From the NCBI GenBank assembly GCA_017551215.1, contig JAFZMA010000203.1, forward strand, positions 1 to 30,709: a stretch of 30,709 nucleotides of DNA, in the 5' to 3' direction. A program made the translations under genes and the position numbers. This stretch comes from Bacteroidales bacterium. Its GTDB lineage: Bacteria; Bacteroidota; Bacteroidia; Bacteroidales; UBA932. The notes under the pieces are model-generated. The model was given only the letters and a program-made list of their open reading frames with translations, was not told where the DNA came from and did no database searches. Of this stretch, positions 7,826 through 15,279 are shown piece by piece (within the stretch, counting starts at the first letter, position 1; each line of letters begins with the position of its first letter).

Positions 7826-8905
7826 ATGCAAATCGCAAAGAGAATATCGATATTAATCGCAGCCTTGCTGCTGGTCTCTGCAACTACCTCTTACTCACAG
7901 ATTTTCAAAAGCTCTGACGCTGCTCCTGCCGGTACTGTGATTTACTCTCTTCCACAGACATCGGTGAGGATAACAGTAAAGGCTTCTCTAAGCAGATTTA
8001 CTTCAGGCCCTTACGCTGCATACTCTGAAAAGTATCTTGGAGTAACTGCAGACCGTTCCTCCAAAACCACTTGCAAAATAGAAGAAGTGGAGCTTGTTCC
8101 GTTGATTGAGGCAGACCAGTCTCTGAGTGTTGCGCTTAATATTGGCACAAGCAAAAATTCCAACGCGAATTTTCTTAATTTCTGCACTCAGGGTCTTATC
8201 ATAGCACCGGGATATTTTTCTTCTGAGACAGCTCCAATGAGATTCCCGTCTCCTGTGCAACCGTCTTTCAGCGAGGCTGTTGCAAACCTAGGCACACAGA
8301 CTACACAGCTTTACAAAAGCATCACCAACGAGGATGGGGAAGTTGAGAAAGTTGCCGTGCCGCAGACTCAGACCGTGGCAAAAACCGTAGAGAAAAAGGC
8401 AGAGGAAACCGCGCAGCTTATCTTCCGTCTCCGCGAAAAGAAAATAGACATTCTTACAGGTGATACAGATGCGAACTACAGTGGAGAAGCGCTTGGCAGT
8501 GCCGTGGAGAAAATGATTTCTCTGGAGAAAGAATACACATCCCTTTTCACGGGCAAAACAACATCGGCAACACAAACTGCAAGTTTTGAAATTGTGCCTA
8601 AGGCAAAGAATTCAAAGCAGAGTTATGTTGTTTTCAGAATCTCGGACACACAAGGTCTTCTTCCTGCAGACAATATGTCCGGACGTCCTGTTTATCTGGA
8701 GCTTACGGTAACGGACGGAAAGATTGCGCCAGAAGTTACCGCAGAAGAGATGGCGGCTTCCAAGGGTAAGGTTGCATACAGGATTCCTCTTGTTGTTACC
8801 GCCCGTCTGCTGGATGGCCAGAATGTTTTGGGACAAACAAGGATTCCTGTATATCAGTTTGGGAAACTGGTTTACTTTCCACTTGATTTAGCTTTGGGAA
8901 AATAA
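7826..8905 (+). CDS. Secreted DUF4831-family protein
   Basis: I place the start at 7826, giving 359 residues beginning 'MQIAKRISILIAALLLVSATTSYSQ', a clear Sec signal peptide with cleavage near residues 24-25; the upstream in-frame start at 7775 would add 17 unlikely residues. The mature protein is beta-rich and lacks membrane helices. Features typical of the DUF4831 family of Bacteroidetes are 'GTVIYSLPQTSVRITVKA' near the N-terminus and 'LIFRLREKKIDILTGD' in the middle, followed by a Thr/Ser-rich C-terminal half. The function is unknown. It is likely periplasmic or exported. It ends 30 bases before pepD and could be co-transcribed with it. The 59-base gap upstream holds a short perfect inverted repeat (7793-7798 with 7802-7807). 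Confidence 0.75.
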   Translation: MQIAKRISILIAALLLVSATTSYSQIFKSSDAAPAGTVIYSLPQTSVRITVKASLSRFTSGPYAAYSEKYLGVTADRSSKTTCKIEEVELVPLIEADQSLSVALNIGTSKNSNANFLNFCTQGLIIAPGYFSSETAPMRFPSPVQPSFSEAVANLGTQTTQLYKSITNEDGEVEKVAVPQTQTVAKTVEKKAEETAQLIFRLREKKIDILTGDTDANYSGEALGSAVEKMISLEKEYTSLFTGKTTSATQTASFEIVPKAKNSKQSYVVFRISDTQGLLPADNMSGRPVYLELTVTDGKIAPEVTAEEMAASKGKVAYRIPLVVTARLLDGQNVLGQTRIPVYQFGKLVYFPLDLALGK

Positions 8906-8935
8906 TTGATTGTACGATTAAACACACACATACTA

Positions 8936-10402
8936 ATGAAAACTATCGATCAGTTACAGCCAAAAGAAGTTTGGACAATCTTCAATGAACTTGTAAAGGT
9001 TCCGCGTCCTTCCAAGAAGGAGCACAAGGCAGTAGAATTCGTTTACAATTTTGGAAAGAAACTCGGTTTGGAGACCATAAAGGATGAAGTCGGAAACGTT
9101 GTCATCCGCAAGCCTGCAACAAAGGGTATGGAGAAAAAGGCCGGCCTGATTCTCGAGGCTCACCTTGATATGGTACCTCAGAAGAATCCGGATGTAAAGC
9201 ACAACTTTGAGACAGATCCTATCAAGCCGAGAATTGTGGGAGATCTCGTTTACGCAACCGGAACAACTCTGGGTGCAGACAACGGAATGGGCGTGTCCAT
9301 GGCACTTGCAGTTCTGCAATCCAAGACTATGCAGCACGGTCCTATCGAGTGCCTGTTCACCGTAGACGAGGAAACTGGAATGACCGGTGCAAGAGCCTTG
9401 AAACCAGGCATTCTCAAGGGTGAGATACTCGTTAACCTTGATTCCGAGACAGAGGGCATTCTCTATGTTGGATGCGCAGGCGGACTTGACGGTGAGGCTA
9501 CTTTCAACTACAAGACAGAAAAAGTTCCTGCAGGATATGTATTCAAGAAGGTTGCAGTAAGCGGTCTTATCGGAGGCCACTCCGGAATGGATATAGTTCT
9601 CTACAGGGCAAACGCCAACAAGATTCTGGCAAGGGTTCTCCTTCCTGTATTGAGAGACCTTAACGCCCGTCTGGTTTGCATCAGCGGCGGAAGCATCCGC
9701 AACTCCATTCCAAGAGACGCTCACGCAATAGTAGCGGTTCCAAAGAAGAACGAGAGGAAGTTCTCTCTCCATGTTGGCAAGATCCGCAAGGAAGCTACTT
9801 TGGAATATCAGTACACAGACAAGGATCTGAAGATTGCCGTTACTCCGGTTAAGGAGAAAGCTCCTGCAATAGAGAAGGCAACAGCATTGTCTATCGTAAG
9901 GGCAATCGCTTCCATTCCTAACGGAGTATGGAGAATGAGTGACACTGTTCCCGGATTCGTTGAGACTTCCAACAATATGGCTATCATTCAGCAGGATGCA
10001 AAGACCATAAAGATCCATTCGCTGATGAGGAGTTCCATTGATTCAGAAAAATATGAGCTGGCGGAAAGCATGAGGGCCATCGTTGAACTTGCTGGCGGCA
10101 AGTGCTCTTTCAGCGGCGGCTATTCCGGATGGCAGCTGGATATGAATTCTCCTATCCTCAAGGTTTCCAAGGAAGTTTACAAGAAACTCTACAAGAAGGA
10201 GCCTGAGGTTACCGGAATCCACGCCGGACTGGAGTGCGGAATTCTGGGAGCCACATATCCTGAGTGGGACATGATTTCATTCGGTCCTACAATCTTCTCT
10301 CCTCATTCCCCAGACGAGAGAGTGAACATAGAGAGTGTGGGCAAGTGCTGGAAGTATCTTGTTGAACTTCTAAAGGAAGCTCCTGTTTCAAAGCGCAAAT
10401 AA
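8936..10402 (+). CDS. pepD: Aminoacyl-histidine dipeptidase (M20 family, PepD)
   Basis: The start is set at ATG 8936, giving 488 residues, the normal length of PepD; the frame extends upstream to 8906 without family similarity. The M20 metal-binding set is visible: His76 and Asp78 in 'EAHLDMVP', Asp115 in 'TLGADNGMG', the catalytic pair Glu145-Glu146 in 'VDEETGMTG', and Asp169 in 'LVNLDSE'. 'GGHSGMDI' is the typical lid-domain motif and 'GIHAGLECG' carries the final ligand histidine. The enzyme is cytosolic and splits dipeptides such as Xaa-His using two zinc ions. With a peptide transporter 2.3 kb away it fits peptide scavenging. It lies between the DUF4831 gene (30 bases) and the H1-like gene (28 bases). 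Confidence 0.95.
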   Translation: MKTIDQLQPKEVWTIFNELVKVPRPSKKEHKAVEFVYNFGKKLGLETIKDEVGNVVIRKPATKGMEKKAGLILEAHLDMVPQKNPDVKHNFETDPIKPRIVGDLVYATGTTLGADNGMGVSMALAVLQSKTMQHGPIECLFTVDEETGMTGARALKPGILKGEILVNLDSETEGILYVGCAGGLDGEATFNYKTEKVPAGYVFKKVAVSGLIGGHSGMDIVLYRANANKILARVLLPVLRDLNARLVCISGGSIRNSIPRDAHAIVAVPKKNERKFSLHVGKIRKEATLEYQYTDKDLKIAVTPVKEKAPAIEKATALSIVRAIASIPNGVWRMSDTVPGFVETSNNMAIIQQDAKTIKIHSLMRSSIDSEKYELAESMRAIVELAGGKCSFSGGYSGWQLDMNSPILKVSKEVYKKLYKKEPEVTGIHAGLECGILGATYPEWDMISFGPTIFSPHSPDERVNIESVGKCWKYLVELLKEAPVSKRK

Positions 10403-10430
10403 CATCACTAACTTTTTAATACAAAACATT

Positions 10431-10937
10431 ATGGTAACTAAAAAAGCTCCTGTAAAGAAGGCTGAGCCTAAGAAGGCTGCCGCAAAGCCAGCTGCAAAAC
10501 CAGCTGTAAAGAAAGCTCCTTGCAAGAAAGCTGCTTGCAAAGCCCCTGCAAAGAAGGTCGCTGAGGTAAAGAAAGCCGTTGTTGCAAAGAAGGCCGAAGT
10601 GAAGAAGGCTGTTGTTGCAAAGAAAGCTGAAGTAAAGAAGGCCGTTGTAGCAAAGAAAGCTGCAGTTAAGAAAGCTGTAGTAGCTAAGAAAGCCGCTGTT
10701 AAGAAGGCTGTTGTAGCAAAGAAAGCTGCTGTAAAGAAAGCCGTTGTTGCAAAGAAGGCTGAAGTAAAGAAGAAAGTAGTTGCTAAGAAAGGCGCTGTTA
10801 AGAAGGCTGTTGTTGCAAAGAAAGCTGCTGTTAAGAAGGCTGTTGTTGCTAAGAAGGCAGAGGTAGCAAAGAAAGTTGCTGCAAAGAAGCCTGTTGTAAA
10901 GAAACCAGCCGCAAAGAAGGCTCCTGTAAAGAAATAA
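10431..10937 (+). CDS. Histone H1-like Lys/Ala/Val repeat protein
   Basis: A 168-residue, extremely basic protein made almost only of Lys, Ala, Val, Pro and Glu. Residues 1-45 form a Pro/Ala/Lys head with two cysteines (31 and 36). Residues 46-144 are nine tandem copies of an 11-residue unit close to VKKAVVAKKAE, and residues 145-168 are a 'KKP'-rich tail. There is no signal peptide or membrane helix. The composition matches eukaryotic H1 C-terminal tails and bacterial H1-like proteins (Hc1/Hc2-type and AlgP-type), so binding to nucleoid DNA or RNA by charge is the likely role. It follows pepD by 28 bases; a weak TAACTTTT box at 10409-10416 could be its own promoter. It ends before a strong hairpin terminator. 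No fold can be predicted with confidence. Confidence 0.75.
   Translation: MVTKKAPVKKAEPKKAAAKPAAKPAVKKAPCKKAACKAPAKKVAEVKKAVVAKKAEVKKAVVAKKAEVKKAVVAKKAAVKKAVVAKKAAVKKAVVAKKAAVKKAVVAKKAEVKKKVVAKKGAVKKAVVAKKAAVKKAVVAKKAEVAKKVAAKKPVVKKPAAKKAPVKK
10566..10862 (+). repeat. Nine tandem 33-bp repeats coding for the 11-residue unit
   Basis: Nine contiguous 33-base units begin with GTA, GTG or GTT and encode near-identical peptides. The copies differ at many third codon positions (AAA/AAG, GCT/GCC/GCA, GTT/GTA) while most residues stay fixed. The seventh unit is the most divergent, with Lys for Ala at position 4 and Gly-Ala at the end. The array lies inside the H1-like gene. Confidence 0.9.
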
Positions 10938-10961
10938 GTTGTACTTGTTTCATTGAAAAGC

Positions 10962-10997
10962 AAACGGCTCCGGAAATTCCGAAGCCGTTTCTTTTTT
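10962..10997 (+). terminator. Intrinsic terminator after the H1-like gene, possibly bidirectional
   Basis: An imperfect hairpin (10962-10974 with 10978-10990, one mismatch) is followed by CTTTTTT. In the other direction the stem is followed by CTTTTC, so it may also end the convergent rpsF-rpsR-rplI transcript, whose stop codon is only 28 bases away. Confidence 0.8.
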
Positions 10998-11017
10998 GAG
11001 AGAGCTGAGTAAAAAAT

Positions 11018-11503
11018 TTATTCAGCAGCCTCAGTCTTTTCTGTAACCTTTCCTTCCTCGTCAACCACGTTAACCTTAACGGTTGCCTCAACACCTCTGT
11101 AGATGTCTATGATTGCATCGTAGGTTCCGATTTCGGAAATCTTGTCTGCATCCTTGAGCTCGATCTTTCTCCTGTCTATCTCGTATCCGAGAGCGGCGAG
11201 AGCCTCAGCTACCTGGATGTTGTTTACAGAACCGTAGATCTTTCCGCTCTGACTTACCTTTGTAGGGATGGTTACGGTAATGCCATTGACTTTCTCGGCG
11301 ATTGCCTTGGCGTCTGCGGCAAGCTTCTCCTCCTTGTGAGCCCTCTGCTTAATGGTCTCTGCAAGCTGCTTTTTGGCAGATGCGGTGGCCAGGATAGCAA
11401 GACCCTGAGGGAAAAGGAAATTGTTTGCATAACCGTCTTTAACGGTAACGATGTCGTTCTTGTGTCCAAGTTTGCGGACATCTTCCTTAAGAATAACTTC
11501 CAT
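11018..11503 (-). CDS. rplI: 50S ribosomal protein L9
   Basis: The N-terminal domain 'MEVILKEDVRKLGHKNDIVTVKDGYANNFLFPQGLA' is the L9 rRNA-binding signature. It is followed by the long connecting helix and the C-terminal RNA-binding domain ('VNGITVTIPTKVSQSGKIYGSV'). At 161 residues it is about ten longer than many L9 proteins because of an acidic tail ('EEGKVTEKTEAAE'). It belongs to the large subunit near the L1 stalk base. It is the last gene of rpsF-rpsR-rplI, starting 12 bases after rpsR, with a strong Shine-Dalgarno sequence that overlaps the rpsR stop codon. Confidence 0.98.
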   Translation of the reverse strand: MEVILKEDVRKLGHKNDIVTVKDGYANNFLFPQGLAILATASAKKQLAETIKQRAHKEEKLAADAKAIAEKVNGITVTIPTKVSQSGKIYGSVNNIQVAEALAALGYEIDRRKIELKDADKISEIGTYDAIIDIYRGVEATVKVNVVDEEGKVTEKTEAAE

Positions 11504-11510
11504 AATCTCT

Positions 11511-11516
11511 CCTCCT
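11511..11516 (-). promoter_or_regulatory. Consensus Shine-Dalgarno sequence of rplI
   Basis: On the minus strand AGGAGG lies 7 bases before the rplI ATG and overlaps the rpsR TAA stop. Such a strong site is unusual here: the other genes I examined lack it. Confidence 0.8.
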
Positions 11517-11794
11517 TATTTCAAAAGGTCAGTAACGTAAGGGAGCAAAGCAAGGTGACGGGCACGCTTGATGGCCTGAGCCACTTTCTTCTGGAATTTC
11601 AGGGAAGTTCCGGTAAGGCGGCGAGGGAGAATCTTTCCCTGCTCGTTAAGGAACTTCTTCAGAAACTCTGCGTCCTTATAATCTACATACTTGATTCCTG
11701 CCTTCTTGAAACGGCAGTACTTTTTCTTCTTAACCTCTACTGTGACAGGGTTCAGATAGCGGATATCTGCATTTTCTTCATTTTTCTGTGCCAT
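11516..11794 (-). CDS. rpsR: 30S ribosomal protein S18
   Basis: This 92-residue basic protein has the S18 core '[37 protein letters not shown]', followed by the conserved '[18 protein letters not shown]' helix. It pairs with S6 on the platform of the small subunit. It begins 14 bases after the rpsF stop and carries its own strong Shine-Dalgarno sequence. The gene order rpsF-rpsR-rplI is common across bacteria; no ssb or priB is inserted here. The N-terminal tail (residues 1-15) is short and partly acidic. Confidence 0.98.
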   Translation of the reverse strand: MAQKNEENADIRYLNPVTVEVKKKKYCRFKKAGIKYVDYKDAEFLKKFLNEQGKILPRRLTGTSLKFQKKVAQAIKRARHLALLPYVTDLLK

Positions 11795-11800
11795 AATTCT

Positions 11801-11807
11801 TCCTCCT
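11801..11807 (-). promoter_or_regulatory. Consensus Shine-Dalgarno sequence of rpsR
   Basis: On the minus strand AGGAGGA ends 6 bases before the rpsR ATG and falls just after the last codons of rpsF. The first gene of the same operon, rpsF, has no such site (only AAAGAG upstream). Confidence 0.8.
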
Positions 11808-11808
11808 G

Positions 11809-12186
11809 TTACTGGTTGTTTTCTTTCTTTTCAGCTGCCGGGGCGTTCTTCTTGGCTGCCCAGTTAGCTCTTCTCTTTTCTGCGTAGGCAACAGCATCCT
11901 TATCCATTGCAAAGGTGAGGAAACGGATAATTCTCTCATCTCGGCGATACTGTGTCTCGAGCTTTTCAACAAATGCCGGTTCTGCCTGGAACTCAACCAG
12001 GTGATAGAAGCCGGAGGTCTTCTTCTGGATCGGATAGGCCAGTTTCTTGAGCCCCCAATCCTCTTCACTGACAACTGTGCCGCCGTTCTCCTTTATAAGG
12101 GAGATGTATTTGGCCGCCGTTTCCTTCATCTGAGCTTCAGACAAAACGGGAGTTGCAATGAAAACGGTTTCGTAATTCTTTAACAT
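11809..12186 (-). CDS. rpsF: 30S ribosomal protein S6
   Basis: This 125-residue protein opens with '[22 protein letters not shown]' and contains '[24 protein letters not shown]' and '[17 protein letters not shown]', the standard S6 blocks of the ferredoxin-like fold. A charged Ala/Lys/Glu tail follows (residues 107-125). It is the first gene of the rpsF-rpsR-rplI operon, with a well-formed Bacteroidetes-type promoter about 30 bases upstream. The predicted leader of about 24 bases seems too short to hold the S6:S18-binding leader structure known from other bacteria. Confidence 0.98.
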   Translation of the reverse strand: MLKNYETVFIATPVLSEAQMKETAAKYISLIKENGGTVVSEEDWGLKKLAYPIQKKTSGFYHLVEFQAEPAFVEKLETQYRRDERIIRFLTFAMDKDAVAYAEKRRANWAAKKNAPAAEKKENNQ

Positions 12187-12215
12187 CTCTTTAGTATTAG
12201 TTTTGTAATGGGCTG

Positions 12216-12245
12216 CAAAGATAGAAAAAAATGGAGGATTTCAAA
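12216..12245 (-). promoter_or_regulatory. Promoter of rpsF-rpsR-rplI
   Basis: On the minus strand TTTG (12245-12242) and TATCTTTG (12223-12216) are separated by 18 bases, matching the Bacteroidetes -33/-7 pattern. The predicted start of transcription is about 24 bases before the rpsF ATG. Confidence 0.7.
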
Positions 12246-12262
12246 AAAAGCGAAAAAAAATG

Positions 12263-12270
12263 TAGTTTTG
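12263..12270 (+). promoter_or_regulatory. Possible -7 box for the M16 protease gene
   Basis: TAGTTTTG matches TAnnTTTG, 49 bases upstream of the protease ATG. No good -33 TTTG is present (TTTC lies at about the right distance). It is back to back with the rpsF promoter. Confidence 0.4.
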
Positions 12271-12319
12271 CAGTCCTTCTAGAGTCTAATTAGTAGCAAA
12301 CAATATTTATAAGTATATC

Positions 12320-15130
12320 ATGAAAAAAATTGTCATTCTCTTTTCACTGATGCTGATCGGCATCTTTGGATTTGCCCAGCAGGCTCAGCAGATGCCTCTG
12401 GATCCGGCTGTTAGGGTCGGAAAGCTGGAAAACGGCCTTACCTATTTCATCAGGCAGAACGCCAATCCTGAGAAGAGGGCCGAGTTCTACATTGCCACCA
12501 ATGTGGGTGCCATCAACGAGACTCCAGCCCAGAGAGGCCTTGCACACTTCCTGGAGCACATGTGCTTCAACGGAAACAAGGATTTCCCTGGAAACACCAT
12601 GATGAGCTATCTGGAAAAGAACGGCCTCATCTTCGGCGCCAACATCAACGCAATGACCGGAGTTGAGAGCACAGTCTACACACTGAGCACCATCCCTACA
12701 GACAAGCAGTTCCTTGTGGACACCGCGCTGGTAATCCTCCAGAACGATGCAGCCTTCGTAACCAACGATTTCAATGAGATTGAAAAAGAAAGGGGTGTTA
12801 TTATAGAGGAGTGGAGAAGCGGCAATACCGCCCAGAGAAGGCAGCAGGAGGCTCTTTTCAAGGTGCTTTTCAAGGGCACAAAGTATGCAGACTGCAATGT
12901 CATCGGTGACGAGCAGTGCCTTAGCACTTTTGCTCCCCAGGAGCTTGTAAACTTCTATAAGACTTGGTACTATCCTGCAAACCAAGCTATTATTGTAGTC
13001 GGCGATGTAGATCCGGACTATATAGAAGGCAAAATCAAAGAGTTTTTCAGCGTTATCCCTAAGAAAGACGTGGAGCCAGTGAAGGAAGTGATAAATGTGC
13101 CTGACAATGCAGAACCGCTGAGTCTTGTTTTCACAGATCCAGAGATAAGCAACACTCAGTTACTCTTTATAAATAAGGAGAAAGCTCTCCCTAAGGCAGT
13201 GAAGGCCACCCCTCAGTATTTTGTGATCAACGCCATTAAGCACCTTGTTTCCTCCATGCTCAATGAGAGGCTTGCAGATGCTTCCAAGAAGTCGGATGCT
13301 CCTTTCATTCAGGCAAACTATTACGAGCAGAATGTTTGCCAGACTATGGATATCGGCCTTCTGGGTGTTGCCGTCAAGGATAACAGGGTTGAGGATGCTG
13401 TCAACACCATCGTGGGAATTACACGTCAGGCAGAGAAGTACGGATTTACCGCAGACGAGTTCGAGAGGGCAAAGGCTTCCCTTCTTAGGGGCTATCAGGC
13501 TGCTGAAGACAGGGCTGCAACCCGCACCAACTCTCAGCTGGCCAATCAGATAGTGCAGTACTTCCTCAACAACGAGCCTTACACAGACCCGGCAACCTTG
13601 AACGCAATGGCAAAGCAGATGCTCGGAATGTTCAACGTGGACATAATTAACCAGATGTTCAGCCAGGGAAGTTCATTCCTGTCTCTGAACAACAGCGTTC
13701 TCTTCCTTACCGGCGCAACCAAGGACGCTTCCGCTTTCCCTACACAGGAAAAACTGGCGGAAATGTTTACCAACGCCTTCAAGGCAGAAGTGGCAGCACC
13801 TCAGGTAGAGGAGATTGCAAAGGACTTTTTAGATGCCTCTGCGATAAAGGCCGGCAAAATCAAGAAAGAGGAAGATGGTTACCTTGGCAGCAAGGTCTGG
13901 ACCCTTGGCAACGGTGTGATGGTATATCTCTATCCTACAGACGTTCGCAAGGACAGGGTTTCCTTCTCGCTTATTCAGGACGGTGGACAGTCTCTGCTTC
14001 CTGAGGAGCTTCTTCCAAGCTTTGATGACAATGTGCGGTATTTCTATACCAGCAATGCCGGAGTAGGCCAGTTCCCTGCAAACACAGTCCGCAAGATGCT
14101 TGCTGGAAAGAACGTTTCCGTAAGTCCATTTGTCAACGATACCCATAGCGGAGTCAATGGCTCTTCCTCCACAAAGGACATTGAGACCACTCTCCAGCTG
14201 ATGTACCTGTTCTTCACCCAGCCAAGATGCGATGCCAAGGAGTTTGAGACTACTATGGGCCAGATGAAGACCATTGCAGCCAACATTGGAAGCAATCCTG
14301 AGTACCAGTACCAGATGCTCCTTGCTGCCGCAGAGACAAACAACAGTCCGAGAACCACGATGTTTGGCACAGAGCTTCTGGAGAAGGTTTCCGCTGAGAA
14401 GATCAACAAGGGTAACGCCATGCTCTTCGGCGATGCAGTGGGTGCAAAACTGTTTGTCGTCGGCGACTTTGACATTGAGACAGTGAAACCTCTGGTTGAG
14501 AAGTATATCGCTTCTCTCCCTGTAAAGTCCAAGAAACCAAGGGCTATGGTAGACCACAAGCTTTATCCTGCAGACGGAGAGAACGTTGTGGCAAAGGAAA
14601 TCAAGATGGAGAACCCTAACACCTACGCTAGCGTAATCTATCAGGGTCCTATGGAGAAGAATCTTGAGAACAGCGCTGTTAACCGCGCTATGACCTATAT
14701 TATGAATATGCGTTACATAGCATCCCTCAGAGAAGAGGACGGCGGCACATACAGCCCGAGAATACGTGGACAAGTTTCTCCGCTTCCTAACGAGAGGTAT
14801 TACTTCAGCGTAGGTTTTGAAACCAGCAAGGAAAAAGCTCCGGTACTTCTGGACAAGGTTTATTCCGGCTTGGAGAAACTGGCTGCAGAAGGACCTACAG
14901 ACGAGGAGATGGGCAAGACCATAGAAATGATGAAGAAGAACATCCCGGAATCAAAGAAGAATCCATCATACTGGGAAAATCTGCTAACGCAGTATTATCT
15001 TTATGGTTACGACATGAACCTGACAGACGAGATTATTGACAAATTTGTTACAAAGGAAAATGTTCAGGCTGCTGCGAAAACTATGATCAATCAACATAAC
15101 AGGCTGACAGTTAAGGTAGATCCTGAATAA
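12320..15130 (+). CDS. Secreted M16-family zinc metalloprotease (pitrilysin-like)
   Basis: The 936-residue protein has a signal peptide ('MKKIVILFSLMLIGIFGFAQQ', cleavage near residue 19-20) and no lipobox cysteine. The inverted zinc motif HxxEH is His76-Phe-Leu-Glu-His80, and the downstream pair Glu157 and Glu164 falls at exactly the M16 spacing (76 residues, then 6). The N-terminal active half (to about residue 270) is followed by M16C-type and inactive repeat domains; the last part contains 'SLREEDGGTYSPRI', the M16 substrate-binding RY-type region. The length fits the two-halves-in-one-chain type. It probably degrades peptides in the periplasm. It is divergent from rpsF and followed 149 bases later by the ompA pair, which has its own promoter. 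Confidence 0.93.
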   Translation: MKKIVILFSLMLIGIFGFAQQAQQMPLDPAVRVGKLENGLTYFIRQNANPEKRAEFYIATNVGAINETPAQRGLAHFLEHMCFNGNKDFPGNTMMSYLEKNGLIFGANINAMTGVESTVYTLSTIPTDKQFLVDTALVILQNDAAFVTNDFNEIEKERGVIIEEWRSGNTAQRRQQEALFKVLFKGTKYADCNVIGDEQCLSTFAPQELVNFYKTWYYPANQAIIVVGDVDPDYIEGKIKEFFSVIPKKDVEPVKEVINVPDNAEPLSLVFTDPEISNTQLLFINKEKALPKAVKATPQYFVINAIKHLVSSMLNERLADASKKSDAPFIQANYYEQNVCQTMDIGLLGVAVKDNRVEDAVNTIVGITRQAEKYGFTADEFERAKASLLRGYQAAEDRAATRTNSQLANQIVQYFLNNEPYTDPATLNAMAKQMLGMFNVDIINQMFSQGSSFLSLNNSVLFLTGATKDASAFPTQEKLAEMFTNAFKAEVAAPQVEEIAKDFLDASAIKAGKIKKEEDGYLGSKVWTLGNGVMVYLYPTDVRKDRVSFSLIQDGGQSLLPEELLPSFDDNVRYFYTSNAGVGQFPANTVRKMLAGKNVSVSPFVNDTHSGVNGSSSTKDIETTLQLMYLFFTQPRCDAKEFETTMGQMKTIAANIGSNPEYQYQMLLAAAETNNSPRTTMFGTELLEKVSAEKINKGNAMLFGDAVGAKLFVVGDFDIETVKPLVEKYIASLPVKSKKPRAMVDHKLYPADGENVVAKEIKMENPNTYASVIYQGPMEKNLENSAVNRAMTYIMNMRYIASLREEDGGTYSPRIRGQVSPLPNERYYFSVGFETSKEKAPVLLDKVYSGLEKLAAEGPTDEEMGKTIEMMKKNIPESKKNPSYWENLLTQYYLYGYDMNLTDEIIDKFVTKENVQAAAKTMINQHNRLTVKVDPE

Positions 15131-15165
15131 ATCAGTGCCAAAATCCCGATTTTTCTGCCGATTTT

Positions 15166-15196
15166 TTTGAAACAGAGAAATAATTTCCTATATTTG
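15166..15196 (+). promoter_or_regulatory. Promoter of the tandem ompA-like genes
   Basis: TTTG (15166-15169), a 19-base spacer and TATATTTG (15189-15196) match the Bacteroidetes pattern well. The predicted untranslated leader is about 75 bases long. Confidence 0.75.
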
Positions 15197-15212
15197 TGAT
15201 TGATTGTAGACA

Positions 15213-15232
15213 TGCGTTACGCGTGTAACGTA
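15213..15232 (+). promoter_or_regulatory. Stem-loop near the 5' end of the ompA mRNA leader
   Basis: CGTTAC (15215-15220) pairs with GTAACG (15225-15230) over a GCGT loop; two further pairs (one G-T) extend the stem to eight. It would start about ten bases from the predicted transcript 5' end. A 5' hairpin like this could protect a highly expressed mRNA, as known for E. coli ompA; here that is inference. Confidence 0.5.
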
Positions 15233-15279
15233 GCCCAGACAATAGATTTTAATTTATTTTATTAACATAATTCATTTAA

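Noticed and set aside
8954..10018. 354-codon minus-strand frame opposite pepD
   Set aside because: PepD is certain on the plus strand with all metal ligands; the opposite frame is a codon-bias shadow.
10388..10963. Long minus-strand frame (191 residues) opposite the H1-like gene
   Set aside because: It is an artefact of the Lys/Ala/Val repeat codons read backwards, which give Phe/Leu/Thr/Ala repeats. It has no start context and crosses the pepD end and the terminator.
12187..12215. S6:S18-binding leader before rpsF
   Set aside because: The predicted leader is only about 24 bases and lacks the CCG-containing bulged hairpin of that element.
13829..14773. 314-codon minus-strand frame opposite the M16 protease
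   Set aside because: It is a shadow of a strongly coding region, with no promoter or recognisable domain.
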